Below the pieces are notes generated by a model that ran no database searches, was not told where the DNA came from, and saw only the letters and a list, made by a program, of their open reading frames with translations. From NCBI RefSeq assembly GCF_023278565.1, contig NC_064680.1, positions 62,001 to 126,000 of the forward strand: DNA of 64,000 bases. The letters are read 5' to 3'. Shown here in pieces: positions 1 through 10,189 of the stretch (positions are counted from its first letter, which is position 1; each line of letters opens with the position of its first letter). The DNA is from Colletotrichum lupini (Eukaryota; Ascomycota; Sordariomycetes; Glomerellales; Glomerellaceae). Made by a program: the position numbers and the translations under genes.

Positions 1-566
1 CGCGCGCGACACATTGTCGAACCCAGACGAATCAGGTAGATGTCTGTGAGGGATTGGTTGAGCAACACGCAGTCGTCGTTGGCAGGTTCATAGTACAGTA
101 TGCAACGGAGGTAGTGAGGTATGGCCCGTCGCGAGGGCAGCTCGTAAGGGTCGTCGTAGAAGGGGAGACAAATAGTGAAGTTCACATCGTGTGTGCGTTG
201 CACTACACCCACCACGTCCCAACCGTCAGCACTTTCTGCAAGCCGGACACTTGCTGGATCGGCGCCTCTCGGCCAGTGGGGACAAGCGAGAACAAGCCGG
301 GCGTCCGGTGCCGAAGCGAGTGTAGCACTAGTAAGAGCTTCGGTTAATTCAGCGACCGTCACGCTGGCGGCCGCTTGTGTTGCTCTTTCTTCGGCCTTTA
401 GCCCGCAAGTTCGTCCCAGGTGGTCCTCGTCAGGCGCCGACAATCCTGGCTGTACAACGCCGCTTCGTTCTCCTGTTTTCTGGTATTCAGCTGCGATTCG
501 GTCTAGGCGTCGTTGCATCTCGGAAGAGTCGCTGAAAGGCTGAGTTGATTCTCCATCAGACGACAT
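1..566 (-). CDS. 5' part of a fungal kinase-family protein (runs off left edge)
   Basis: An uninterrupted frame runs on the minus strand from an ATG at 566 to the window edge: 188 codons with no stop, beginning MSSDGESTQ. It is easily missed because its stop lies outside the window. The first ~95 residues are polar and probably disordered. Residues ~100-185 include WDVVGVVQ, NFTICLPFY, LYYEPANDDCVLLNQ and IYLIRL. From memory this hydrophobic block with an xYxPxxDDCxLxN core resembles the N-terminal domain of multi-copy fungal serine/threonine-kinase-like proteins, in which the kinase domain lies further downstream. No kinase motif falls inside the window, so the assignment is inference. It is divergent from the gene at 1023, and about 450 bp lies between them. 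Confidence 0.6.
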   Translation of the reverse strand, partial: MSSDGESTQPFSDSSEMQRRLDRIAAEYQKTGERSGVVQPGLSAPDEDHLGRTCGLKAEERATQAAASVTVAELTEALTSATLASAPDARLVLACPHWPRGADPASVRLAESADGWDVVGVVQRTHDVNFTICLPFYDDPYELPSRRAIPHYLRCILYYEPANDDCVLLNQSLTDIYLIRLGSTMCRA

Positions 567-1022
567 TTTCGACATACAGCAGATGGATAGCCAGATGAAC
601 AAACCAATGATTGGAATACAGTTCTGTCAAGAACGGCACATGTTCTTATACGCACTACGAGACCTGGGTTAGTTACCTGCAGTACCTCACAGGTCGGCGC
701 TTACGATGCTGCTAAAATTGGCCGCCAGGGACCTGGTTACCGAGGCGCTGACCAATAGATAAGGTCACGGGGCTGGGGCTACGTAAATTGCCTCTGACCA
801 TTTTCTGCGTTCATTGAAGCATATGGTCCGTTGCGACACATGCTATCAACACAACGTGCCCCTCAAGCTGTTTCCACGCTTCCCTGATTTTCAGTCTCTC
901 GACGCGCTGCATACTTCGCTGATTTTGCCGACGCTTCGGTCACACAATCTCTCAACCCTTCGAACACGGCGCGTAGCTCCGATACGGGACCGCGATTGAC
1001 CGATCGATTGACCGACCACACG
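567..1022. other. Divergent intergenic region between two gene starts
   Basis: GC-balanced spacer between the minus-strand start at 566 and the plus-strand start at 1023. It presumably holds both promoters. I see no clear TATA box or repeat. Small open frames here show no recognisable motif. Confidence 0.4.
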
Positions 1023-2093
1023 ATGCCCGCCTTCCAGCCGCCGGAGGTGACTTGCGAGAAGGACAAGGCTTGGATCAAAAGAGCTAAATTCCCATTCCGC
1101 AACCCGACACCGCTCTGGAATAAATACTGGCATCGATATAATACCATCACCATCCCGCTACGAGACGAAGATGCCTATTTTGCCGACGTCAGTGCCGCCG
1201 CGAAGCTCGCCCAGAGTCGTGAGCACCTTGAAGAACTCCTGGACGTTCAATGTGAAGAACGCCGGCGGGAGTACGATACGTTAATCCTCGATATTGCAGT
1301 CGCATGCATCCAGAATACATCACTCTCAAAGACTCCTCACCATGCGGCCCTCAAAGCTAGCCAAACGGGTAGCCTTGACAGTCTTCTGCAACTCCTATGT
1401 GGTGTGGTGTTCGGCTGGAAGGATGGCGACAAAGAGAACAGGGTGCCACGGATCGACGACGCAGATGAGACTGAATACTGCATCGATGGAAAGGGCGATC
1501 TCCGGAGCAAATACAACACCCCAGAGATTTCGTCAGAGCTTGCGGATGACCCATTTGAGTACGACAACACGATAGCTTCCGGCCTTTACTCACCTCGGGG
1601 ATGGGAAGACTGGAATGAGGATGAAGAGAACTTGTGGAATGATCCCTCTTGGAAGGTGTCCGACTGTCCTACATCGGAGACGAATCTATCGCCACCAGGT
1701 GTAGATGAAGTCGTGGTAGCCGAAAGAGGTGACAGCGATCAGGCGTTTTGTGAGCACCCACCAGAGCAATTGGACGGCATTCTCAAGGTCACACCACCAA
1801 CAGACCAAATCTCGCCGCTCCCGTCGCCATATCTGTCGTTGATAGACACGTCTGTCGGCTTGTCACCACATTCACGACAAACATCAAGCCCTGATCCGCC
1901 ATCCACTTGTGACCAGAAACTGTCCGCATCTACAAGTGCCCGCATGGTTGACGAGTGGCAATCGCCTCCAAAGCCGAGATTCCCTACTAATAGAGCAGAT
2001 TCCGTGTCCAAGAACGAAGGTAAAAAAAGGAAGCTGCAGGATGATGATCACCACAACGATAATGGACAGAAGCGCCAGAAGCAAAAGGGATAG
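1023..2093 (+). CDS. Unrecognised acidic protein with C-terminal nuclear localisation signal
   Basis: A single open exon of 356 codons from ATG 1023 (MPAFQPPEVTCEKDKAW). The frame opens further upstream, but only with non-ATG codons. Residues ~1-125 look folded, with aromatic and charged segments (WIKRAKFPFRNPTPLWNKYW, then helical stretches AAAKLAQSREHLEELL and LLQLLCGVVFGWKDG). Residues ~130-330 are low-complexity, rich in Asp, Glu, Ser and Pro, and likely disordered. The C-terminus has a bipartite basic signal, KKRKLQ then QKRQKQK, which suggests a nuclear protein. I do not recognise the family. Codon use is ordinary with no sign of RIP. It could be a regulator, but no DNA-binding motif is visible. 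Confidence 0.65.
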   Translation: MPAFQPPEVTCEKDKAWIKRAKFPFRNPTPLWNKYWHRYNTITIPLRDEDAYFADVSAAAKLAQSREHLEELLDVQCEERRREYDTLILDIAVACIQNTSLSKTPHHAALKASQTGSLDSLLQLLCGVVFGWKDGDKENRVPRIDDADETEYCIDGKGDLRSKYNTPEISSELADDPFEYDNTIASGLYSPRGWEDWNEDEENLWNDPSWKVSDCPTSETNLSPPGVDEVVVAERGDSDQAFCEHPPEQLDGILKVTPPTDQISPLPSPYLSLIDTSVGLSPHSRQTSSPDPPSTCDQKLSASTSARMVDEWQSPPKPRFPTNRADSVSKNEGKKRKLQDDDHHNDNGQKRQKQKG

Positions 2094-2576
2094 CATCAGC
2101 CAGTTTTGTATCAGATGTGTTGATGATAGGCGTATATGCTCTCCATACTCGTGGCCTGGAAAGCTTTTTGCAGGGGAGGGGGTAGGCTCAGGTCTGATGT
2201 TATCACCATACCTATATAGAACGCCTTTCTTCGTCTGACTGCGATGAAAGGCGCATGTAATGGTACAAGGGAAATATATTGTAATCCTCAAATATTGGCA
2301 CAACATCTGCTAGTCGGAGTTGCATGAAAGAAGCGGCAGCTCCGGGTACATTGGCAATTAGATCGGCTGAGCGTGAATCCGTCTAGCAGCTACATGACGG
2401 TATAGCGGATGCCTCAGTAACAATCTGTCAGGCTGCTTCGTACTAAGTGAAGAGGTCAGCCGTGCACCTAGGTTTGGTCGTGGCTTTGGTTCCAATCTCC
2501 CTACCTCTAAACCGAGCCCCTAATCATTCTCCTTTCAATCCATCAGACACGGAAAACTGCCGGCCCGAGAACAGCG

Positions 2577-2638
<62 letters not shown>

Positions 2639-3780
2639 CCCCCCCCACGCCCAAAATACCGCGCCAATCTAGACCCCTTACAACGGATATGGGCCGGCCG
2701 CGGACAGCCCCCCCCCCCCCCCCCCCCCTTTGCGCCCAGGACCCACTAGGGGCGCCATGCATTCTGACAGATTGAGAACATCGAAGCCACAAAACATGAT
2801 CAAGAGTGCGAACGAAATTATTGAAATCGGAGCAGAGACAGCGCCACAACACCCTCTTACAAGTCAACTAGACAGTCGCGTGCTCTTCCTGAGGTCCATA
2901 GCGACGTAGCCACCGTGGCAACCCCATGGCCTCAGGAGCAACCATGTCCAACATGCCACCGAACTTAGCAGACCTCGAAGCCAGGTCCTGAGAACGTTCG
3001 CTGTAGGGCTTGCCACGGGTATGACCTCACAAGCTCGTCTGCTCTAGGCAGCACTTGAATTTGCCTACGGAGCACAACTGCGCAATTCTTGATCTTGGTG
3101 CTTGCTTTCTTTCTTTGAATCCTACTAGGTTTGTACGTAGTGAAAGCTGGGGTGCTATGTCGAGTGCCTTTCTCAGAAGCTCGGCCTACGGAGTACCAGC
3201 CGATCAGTCTTGCTCAAGGGGAGAGGGTGTAACTGAGGAAAAGTCCTCTGAAAGATAGGTGCCTTAGCGATTCACTTGCCGCTACGGAGCTGTCGAGGCC
3301 ACGTTTTTGTATTTTCTACGCCGTTAAGACCTCGCACAATTTAGGCTTAGCATCCAGGCACGACTCCTCAGCCTCGTCGTGGTAAATCAAGAATATCCAC
3401 CTCAACCATACCGTACGCTGGCAGCTAATGCGACTGCTTCTTTGCTGCCGGCCAATATTCCTTGGCATAGACGGTTGGTTCATAACGTGGTTCTCGAGAC
3501 AACTCTTTAGTTTGCGCTTTGGGCGTGTTTTAGTGCGTCTATTGTATCTGCTCGTTCATATGTCACCATCACTGGCGGCTCTTCTTGCAAAGCTGTTAGA
3601 GGAAAGGTAGGCTTGCAATTCCAGTCATTCTAGAGCTATGAAATGTTATGGATCTCCCAAACTAGTTATTCCACGGTCAATCACTTTGGCCCCAAGAATC
3701 ACACCGCCTCAGTGTTCTAGCCTTTCTGGTTTTAACTAACCATCCTTCCGCATCGGCTAAGACGCTCGATAGTGATCCCC
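2094..3780. other. Non-coding stretch before AT-rich block A
   Basis: No convincing gene. It holds two poly-C runs (listed separately) and three TACGGAG motifs close together (near 3064, 3187 and 3282). Short open frames at 3055 and 3428 lack recognisable motifs. Composition shifts to AT-rich, CpA-poor sequence at about 3780. Confidence 0.5.
2577..2728. repeat. Long poly-C homopolymer tracts
   Basis: 59 consecutive C from 2577 to 2635, a T, then ten more C to 2646, and a second run of 21 C at 2708-2728. On the complementary strand this is poly-G, which can form quadruplexes. The true length is uncertain because homopolymers are error-prone in sequencing. The proline-rich frame that crosses the tract is an artefact of the run. 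Confidence 0.9.
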
Positions 3781-5808
3781 TGTTTATAAAAAGAAATAAT
3801 AGAATATTAGCAGGGCTGAGCTATAACTCCGGTATAACGCTCGTAAACTAAACTACTAGCCGCTATATACTTATATTCTTCTTATCTTAGGTCTCTATAT
3901 TAAGTATCTCCTTTTTTAAGTATTTAAAAATAATATAGAATAGCTTTTAAATTACTTCGGTATTAATAAGTCTAAATTCGATTTTCTTATTAACGTAGCT
4001 AGGCTATATGAAAGCGTTATTTAAGTACTTAATATAATTTATTATTATAATAAGGATATAATTATTCTACGAAGCTATGTTATTAAGAACGTTAAGTAGT
4101 CCGGATAATAAAAGAGATCTATAAGGCTTTATTAAGTTACGTAATATATCTAAGCCTAAATTAGATTTATTATTATTAATATCTCGAGCTCGTATAGTAC
4201 TAACTACGTTAACGTTTTTAAATAGAACGATATAGTACTAAGGAAAGTCGGTAAATAAGGTACTAAGCTATATATTATTAATATTAATAAGACTAATAAT
4301 ATAAATATCGAGACTAAAGTAGCTAGTAATAGATATACTAAAGCTCGACTTCCCGGTCCTAGGGCGGCTATATAATAAGTAGCCCCTCTAGTATAGCTAC
4401 TTATAACTAACGTACTAAAACCGAGCATTAGGGTTAAAAAAGGCGCTAATATTATTTATAAGCGTTTACTTTAACTCTTCTTTTATAATAACGGTTTCGA
4501 TCGGCCTAATTTCTCAGGTTATAATTCTTTTCTAATTATTATTATAATACTCGAAAATTAAAGTTTTATTTTCTAAACATTTTAGGTATTTAAAGCGGTA
4601 TTTATTTATAAAATCTCGTAGGATTTAAGAGGAACTATTAATATAAGAAATAATTATTATCTTATAAAGAAATAATATTACCTCGTTTTGTATACTTTAT
4701 AAAAAGAGTAAATACCCTTTATACTAAAAATATAATTACTCTTTTTATAAAGTAAATAAGAAGGGCTTCTTAGTCGTAGTATCGTAGTCTAAATAGAACA
4801 GGGCTCGTCCTCGCTTACTATCGACGCTAATAAGGGATAAATAGGCATTTTTAATAAAGTCTTAAGAGGAGACCTAGAATTCGAGCATATTATATCCTTT
4901 ATTAAAATTATAAACGTCGGTTCTAAATATTAAGGGTTATTAATACTATATTAAAATATTAAAAAAGAAGGATTACTAACTTAAGTAAGTATTTACGAAG
5001 CCTCCTACGATATTATAAATAAACTTATTATTAAATATAAGTAGTCCGTAAACGTATAATATTATAATAAAGCTATTTAAAGTACTATTAAGAAGCTAAT
5101 TTAGTACTATTATAGCGCTAATAAAGCTAAGGAAAAAGATATCTATTATAAAGACCTTAGTAAAACTCGAGTAATATATAGTATTAATTAAAAGAGTATT
5201 TTAAGGAGTAGGATAATTATTAAAAAAAACAATTTAATAATAAGTTAGGGCCGACTTCTTAATAAACTAAGCTAGTAATACGGTAAATAAGAGCTAGGTA
5301 TAGCTAGTATAATAGCATATTTAAAAGAAAATAGGGTAAAGGAGAATTTTATAGCCCGTACGGCTACTATTAATTCTACTAGGACCGTAAATAAAAGCTA
5401 TCCTACTAGCTACTATCTAATCCTTCTTTAGAGACGCTTCTTAGAGCTAAGTTAAGGACTATAAGATATAGCTACGGAGGCCTTATAAAGCAAAGTTCTT
5501 AAGTAACGATCGATAGCTATTTATTACTCATCTCTATATACTTATTTTATAAGCGTATAATAACTCTCTACTTCTCTACTATTTACTAATAATATAAAAT
5601 TAAGTAGAGTATAAAGTACTTATAACTATATACCTTATACTAAGTACTAAGAAGAATATATTATATAACTTATACTTAACTCTTGCTATTACTAAAGGTT
5701 TAAATTTAAGCTAAAGCTACTATTTAAGTATTTTATTCTATTAGTCCGCAAGAGACTAACCCTATTAGTGCTGCTAAAACGACTATTATAAGTACTAGAA
5801 CTTTATAT
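3781..5808. other. RIP-eroded repetitive DNA left of the gypsy element
   Basis: Very AT-rich DNA in which CpA and TpG are almost absent while CpG persists (the RIP signature). All frames are full of TAA and TAG. I could not assign it to an element. By the gypsy target duplication it was originally continuous with sequence starting at 19963, so an older repeat or spacer was split by the gypsy insertion. No gene is supportable. Confidence 0.6.
4693..4754. repeat. Perfect 19-nt inverted repeat with 24-nt spacer
   Basis: TACTTTATAAAAAGAGTAA at 4693-4711 and its exact complement at 4736-4754, separated by 24 nt. RIP does not normally create such symmetry. It may be a remnant of transposon ends or a snap-back structure. 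Confidence 0.7.
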
Positions 5809-5813
5809 ATTTA

Positions 5814-6365
5814 TATTACGACCTAATACGCATAATAAGGCCAGGGCCTCGCCCCATAGGACCTATAATAGCTACTATACTATATATATAAAAATACGGA
5901 CTTAAGATAACTCCTTTTAAAACGGAAGAACTATAAATAAATTACGTAACTACGATTATATAATAAAATAAGGGACGGATATTTATAAATAAGTAGGACG
6001 GACGATTATAAATAAGTAAGACGGACGACCGTTCGGTAAATAGTTAAATAATAATAAATAAGAATATTATAAAGGATATATTTAGGAACGAGACTTATAT
6101 ATAATATAAACTTAAGCTAGGTTTAAGAATAGACTTCTTATAGCTTCTTTAGTAATTAACTTAATATTAGATTTTATAATTATTTTTAACTATTTTTATT
6201 AACAACCCCTTTTAATAAGGTTATAATTAATTACTAAAGCCTTACTTATTTTATAATTTATAAATATAGCTTTAGGGAAGTTATTTATAAATATAATACT
6301 ATTTACTTAGTATTCGTAGCCTTAACTTTTATTAATATACTTATTATAACTAGCTAGTTATAATA
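5814..6365 (+). repeat. Gypsy 5' LTR (RIPped)
   Basis: Starts TATTACGACCTAATACGC, which aligns base for base, apart from transitions, with the 3' LTR start at 13477. It ends ...TTATAATA at 6365. It contains short internal repeats around GGACGGA near 5970-6020. The 5-bp target duplication ATTTA lies immediately before it. Confidence 0.85.
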
Positions 6366-6419
6366 CTTTAATTACTCTTATTTAGTAAGTTTACTTTATA
6401 AAGACTAACTAAATAGTAC

Positions 6420-7600
6420 GAATAATGTTTTTTAAAATAACTTTATTTACCTCTTTAACTAGCCCTAAGAGTAAGGGACCTACCCCTCTTAAAAGCCTAA
6501 ATAAAAAAATAAAGAATACTAAAGATTTTAAAAAAGAACTCGATTTTACTTTAAAAATCTACGCTATTATATAAAGACGTTTTAAGAAAAACAACGAAAA
6601 TATTACTTAAATATAAGCTATACTTAACGAAGCTATAAGCTATTTAGAGACTAAGACTAAGGAGGCCGAATACTTAACTTAATAAGTTAATACGCTTTAG
6701 GGAGCTACTAATATTATTATTACTCCTCTTTAAAGAAGACGATAAAACCTTAAGCTTAATACGCTAGTTATTTATAATAGTACTTTAAAAGCCCTTAAGG
6801 GATTTCTAATCTAAGTTAAGAATTATTAGAACTTTTATTACGGGGATTTTATTAATAAAACTAAGAAAATTATATACGCCGCTAGCTTTTTTAAAAAACG
6901 AGCTTTTAAATAGTTTAAATTAATTTAGAAAGAATACCTTAGTAAAAAAACGTTTAACGAATGTTCTATCGAAGTACGTAATATTTATTATAGCTTTAAT
7001 AGGTTTAAAAAAGTTCTTAGATCTTTATTCTAAGATTTTAATAAAAAACGATAAGCTAAACGTAACCTTACGTAGTTATAATAAACTAAGTTAATACAAA
7101 AATACTTTATTACGTTTAAATATTTTAGTATTTAGCTAGATTTTATAAATAATATTAAGATATTTATGTTTTATTAAGGATTAAAGGACGAAGTTAAGGA
7201 CGAACTAATCCGATTTAATAGACCTAACGACTTTTTTTAGTATAGCGAGCTTATTATTAAGCTCGATAACTAGCTTTATAAAAGAAAAAAAGAAAAGAAA
7301 GAATATAAATAAGAACTTAACTCGGGACGTAAGTATTAATAATAACCCTAGCGCAGTTTCTAAATAAACTAATAACCCTATAATAACTAAAATAATAATT
7401 AATAAAATACTATTTATAAATAGTACGGAGGACTTATAGACCTTAGTATTACTAAATACGAAGAACTATAATAAAAAAAGGACTTTAAATACTATAACTA
7501 TAATAAGTTAGGATATATAGCTAAAGATTATTAATAACCTAAGCGTATTTAATATTAACCTATTTTAAAAAAATGAGCTAATATTACTAATAAAGAAGTC
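6420..7600 (+). pseudogene. Gypsy gag remnant with RIPped CCHC zinc knuckle
   Basis: No open frame survives. At 7490-7531 the plus strand translates YYNYNKLGYIAKDY, which fits the retroviral-type knuckle CxxCxxxGHxxxxC with each Cys and the His changed to Tyr (TGT/TGC to TAT/TAC, CAT to TAT), exactly the changes RIP makes. The approximate limits are set by Gag-like charged translation upstream and loss of signal downstream. Confidence 0.7.
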
Positions 7601-8839
7601 CCCTATAAGTAACTCTTATAAACGGCCTACTATAATAATAACTATTTTACTTATTAAAATAATAAAAAATAAATAAAATAGTACTTAAAATAACCTAAGA
7701 ACGACGAACGATTAAGGTACGATATTATATTACTTCTTATTAAAACCTTAGTAATAATAATAAAAGAAGTAAAGATATTTACCTACCGACCCTATACTCT
7801 TAAAAAAATAATATCGAATATATTATTATACTCTCTTAGATTTATAAAAATATAAAAAAAAAGGCTAAGATAGACCCTATTATAAAAAATGTACTTTACT
7901 TTTTTAAAAAACGAATTAAATAAAGACTCCTAGTTAATATAAAAGAGTAACTTTTTAAATTTAAAAAAAGAGGACCTAATATTAAAGAAATTATAAATAG
8001 CCTCGTTTATATAACATAACGAAACTATATAAACTAAGAATAATTTATTAAGCCTAAAAAAGAACTTAATTTAAATAAAGCCCTAACTAAGTCTATTTAT
8101 ATAATATAATAAATAGACGCTAATAAAAAATTTATTTATAAAGTTAAAAAATAGCTTAAAGAACTTTTATATAAAAATAAGATCGAAATAATTAAGAAAC
8201 CGATTCTTAATTTCGGAGTTATAAAAAAAGAAAATTAATTTTAACTTTAAAAAAGAAGAAAATATCGAAATAAAAATTAGTTCTTTTTATTTTAATAAAA
8301 TAAAATTACTTTATAATTTAGATAAACCTCGTAACGTTACTTAACGACGTGCTTAAATAGAAATTAATTATAAAATATTACTTAGTATTAATAATATTAG
8401 CTCTAAAGAGGACGACGATGAGCTATAATATAAATATATTTATTTATTTAAAAATAATTAAACCGTTTAGTTTTATAAAATTAGAAAATATAAAAAGGTT
8501 ATAATAACCCCCTATACGGATAAAGACTACTCTTTACTCGACCCTAAAGACCCCTTTTATAAAGAATTATTTTAAGTAGAGTACTTAAATAATAAATATT
8601 TCTAGTACCTCGTATATAAATAAAATAGTCGTTTTTATTTATAAAAACGTAATAATAAACTTATTAAGGATGTTTACGTAGAAGACTAACTACTTAGTTA
8701 GACGTTACTAAGCCTTAATAATAACGATAAAGTAATATTTAGCCTAGATCTTAACTTCTTTATAAAATACCTTAATAATAAATATATAAAATAAAAAGAC
8801 TATAAATATAACTAATACTAAGTCTATTATATTAAAAAG

Positions 8840-9353
8840 TGTTACGAAGGTAACTTTGTTTACCTTATTATTCGCCTTATTATCAATATTACGTAAGCAA
8901 ACTATATACCATATTAATCTACGATTTCTGTAGATTATTATAGGTATTGATTATGTAAGTAATACTGCTTATATAAGCTTACGTGAGCAATGGAAAGTAC
9001 TGGAAGGTAACTAAATAATCTGGAATTTACTCGAGGCGGAATTACGTACTACGATTACGCATTCACTTACGTATACGCTTATTAATTATATCATAATTAA
9101 TAAGCAATGGAATATTCCAGTAGGAGGTTTTTATGCCTATATGTAGGCGTGTATTTGCCTACCTAGACCTTTCGTTAAGCAAGCAACTTCTCATATAGTA
9201 ATTTAACTATATTACTCTCTTTACTACAAAAACCTCTTTTATATACGCTTATATCCCCTATATTCATATATTCTTGCTTCTATATAAATATTCACTTTTT
9301 ATATCCTTTATAAGAATATCCCGCATTACCTCGTTAAAGCTATACGTGCTAGA
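8840..9353 (+). mobile_element. Solo LTR of the copia family
   Basis: A 514-bp copy of the copia LTR, TGTTACGAAGG to GTGCTAGA, with no internal sequence. It is flanked by AAAAG duplications (8835-8839 and 9354-9358), so it inserted as a full element and then lost its interior by LTR-LTR recombination. It differs from the full-length element's LTRs at roughly a dozen sites, mostly transitions (for example ATTCCAG versus ATTCTAG near 9115). It still holds many CpA sites, so it is only lightly RIPped, if at all. It interrupts the gypsy element between gag and reverse transcriptase. Confidence 0.93.
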
Positions 9354-10189
9354 AAAAGACTAAAGCTTAAAAAGAATAATAAAAACTATGTAAATAAGGT
9401 ACTTAATAAAGAAAGCGTAAATTAAAAAACTAAAAAAGCTAATTATAAAAGAACGACAAAAGGCGAGAATAAAAAAAAAGTTCTTATATATAATTAGATA
9501 ATATAACGACGTATATTTACGAGTTAACCTTAATATTTATAAACGAGGACTAAATATTATTATTAATAATAGTATATAAGAAACTTATATTTTATGGAAA
9601 ATAGTAAATAAACTTAATTTATTATAAGTATAAAAAAATAACTTATATTAAGTATAAATAGTAAAAGGAGAACGACTTAACTATAACTATAAATATATTA
9701 ATTAAAAGACCGTATACCTCTTAATATATATTAATAACTAATAAAAATAATTATAATATAATATTATAGAGATCGGAAATATCAACGTTATTTTAAAAAT
9801 CTCGTAGTTACGAAAGTATAACTTACGGATAGATTAAATTACTAGCTAGGTCCTTTAAGAAAATCTAGTTATTAAACGACTTAGGAAAAAAAAGGGTTTA
9901 AACGGATTTTTAGTAATTCCTAAAGAACGAGAATAAATATAATATATAGCTTTTATTAAGACGGTAAAAGGCTTTAAGAAGTTTATATATAGTATTAATA
10001 ATTAAGGATTAAAACGACTCTAAATTATACCTAAAGAGTACTAAATATATATAAAACTATTTATAGAACCTAAAGAAATAGGATTATTAAAATATAATAA
10101 CTAAGATATAAAGATCGAACTTAAAAAAAGAGCATAACTTAAGTTCTATTTAATATACTTAATAAATTAAGAAAAATGAGAATACTTTA

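Noticed and set aside
175..543. 122-codon plus-strand frame
   Set aside because: It is the shadow of the better minus-strand gene that runs off the left edge.
2447..2867. Proline-rich (plus) and glycine-rich (minus) open frames over the poly-C tracts
   Set aside because: Both are created by the homopolymer; no start context or conserved flanks.
3060..3290. Cluster of TACGGAG motifs (also near 52493 and 53184)
   Set aside because: Such motifs are frequent in many ascomycete genomes; the count here is too small to claim enrichment.
5750..5800. P-loop-like reading just before the gypsy 5' LTR
   Set aside because: The required glycines would need non-RIP changes; no other helicase or ATPase motif nearby.
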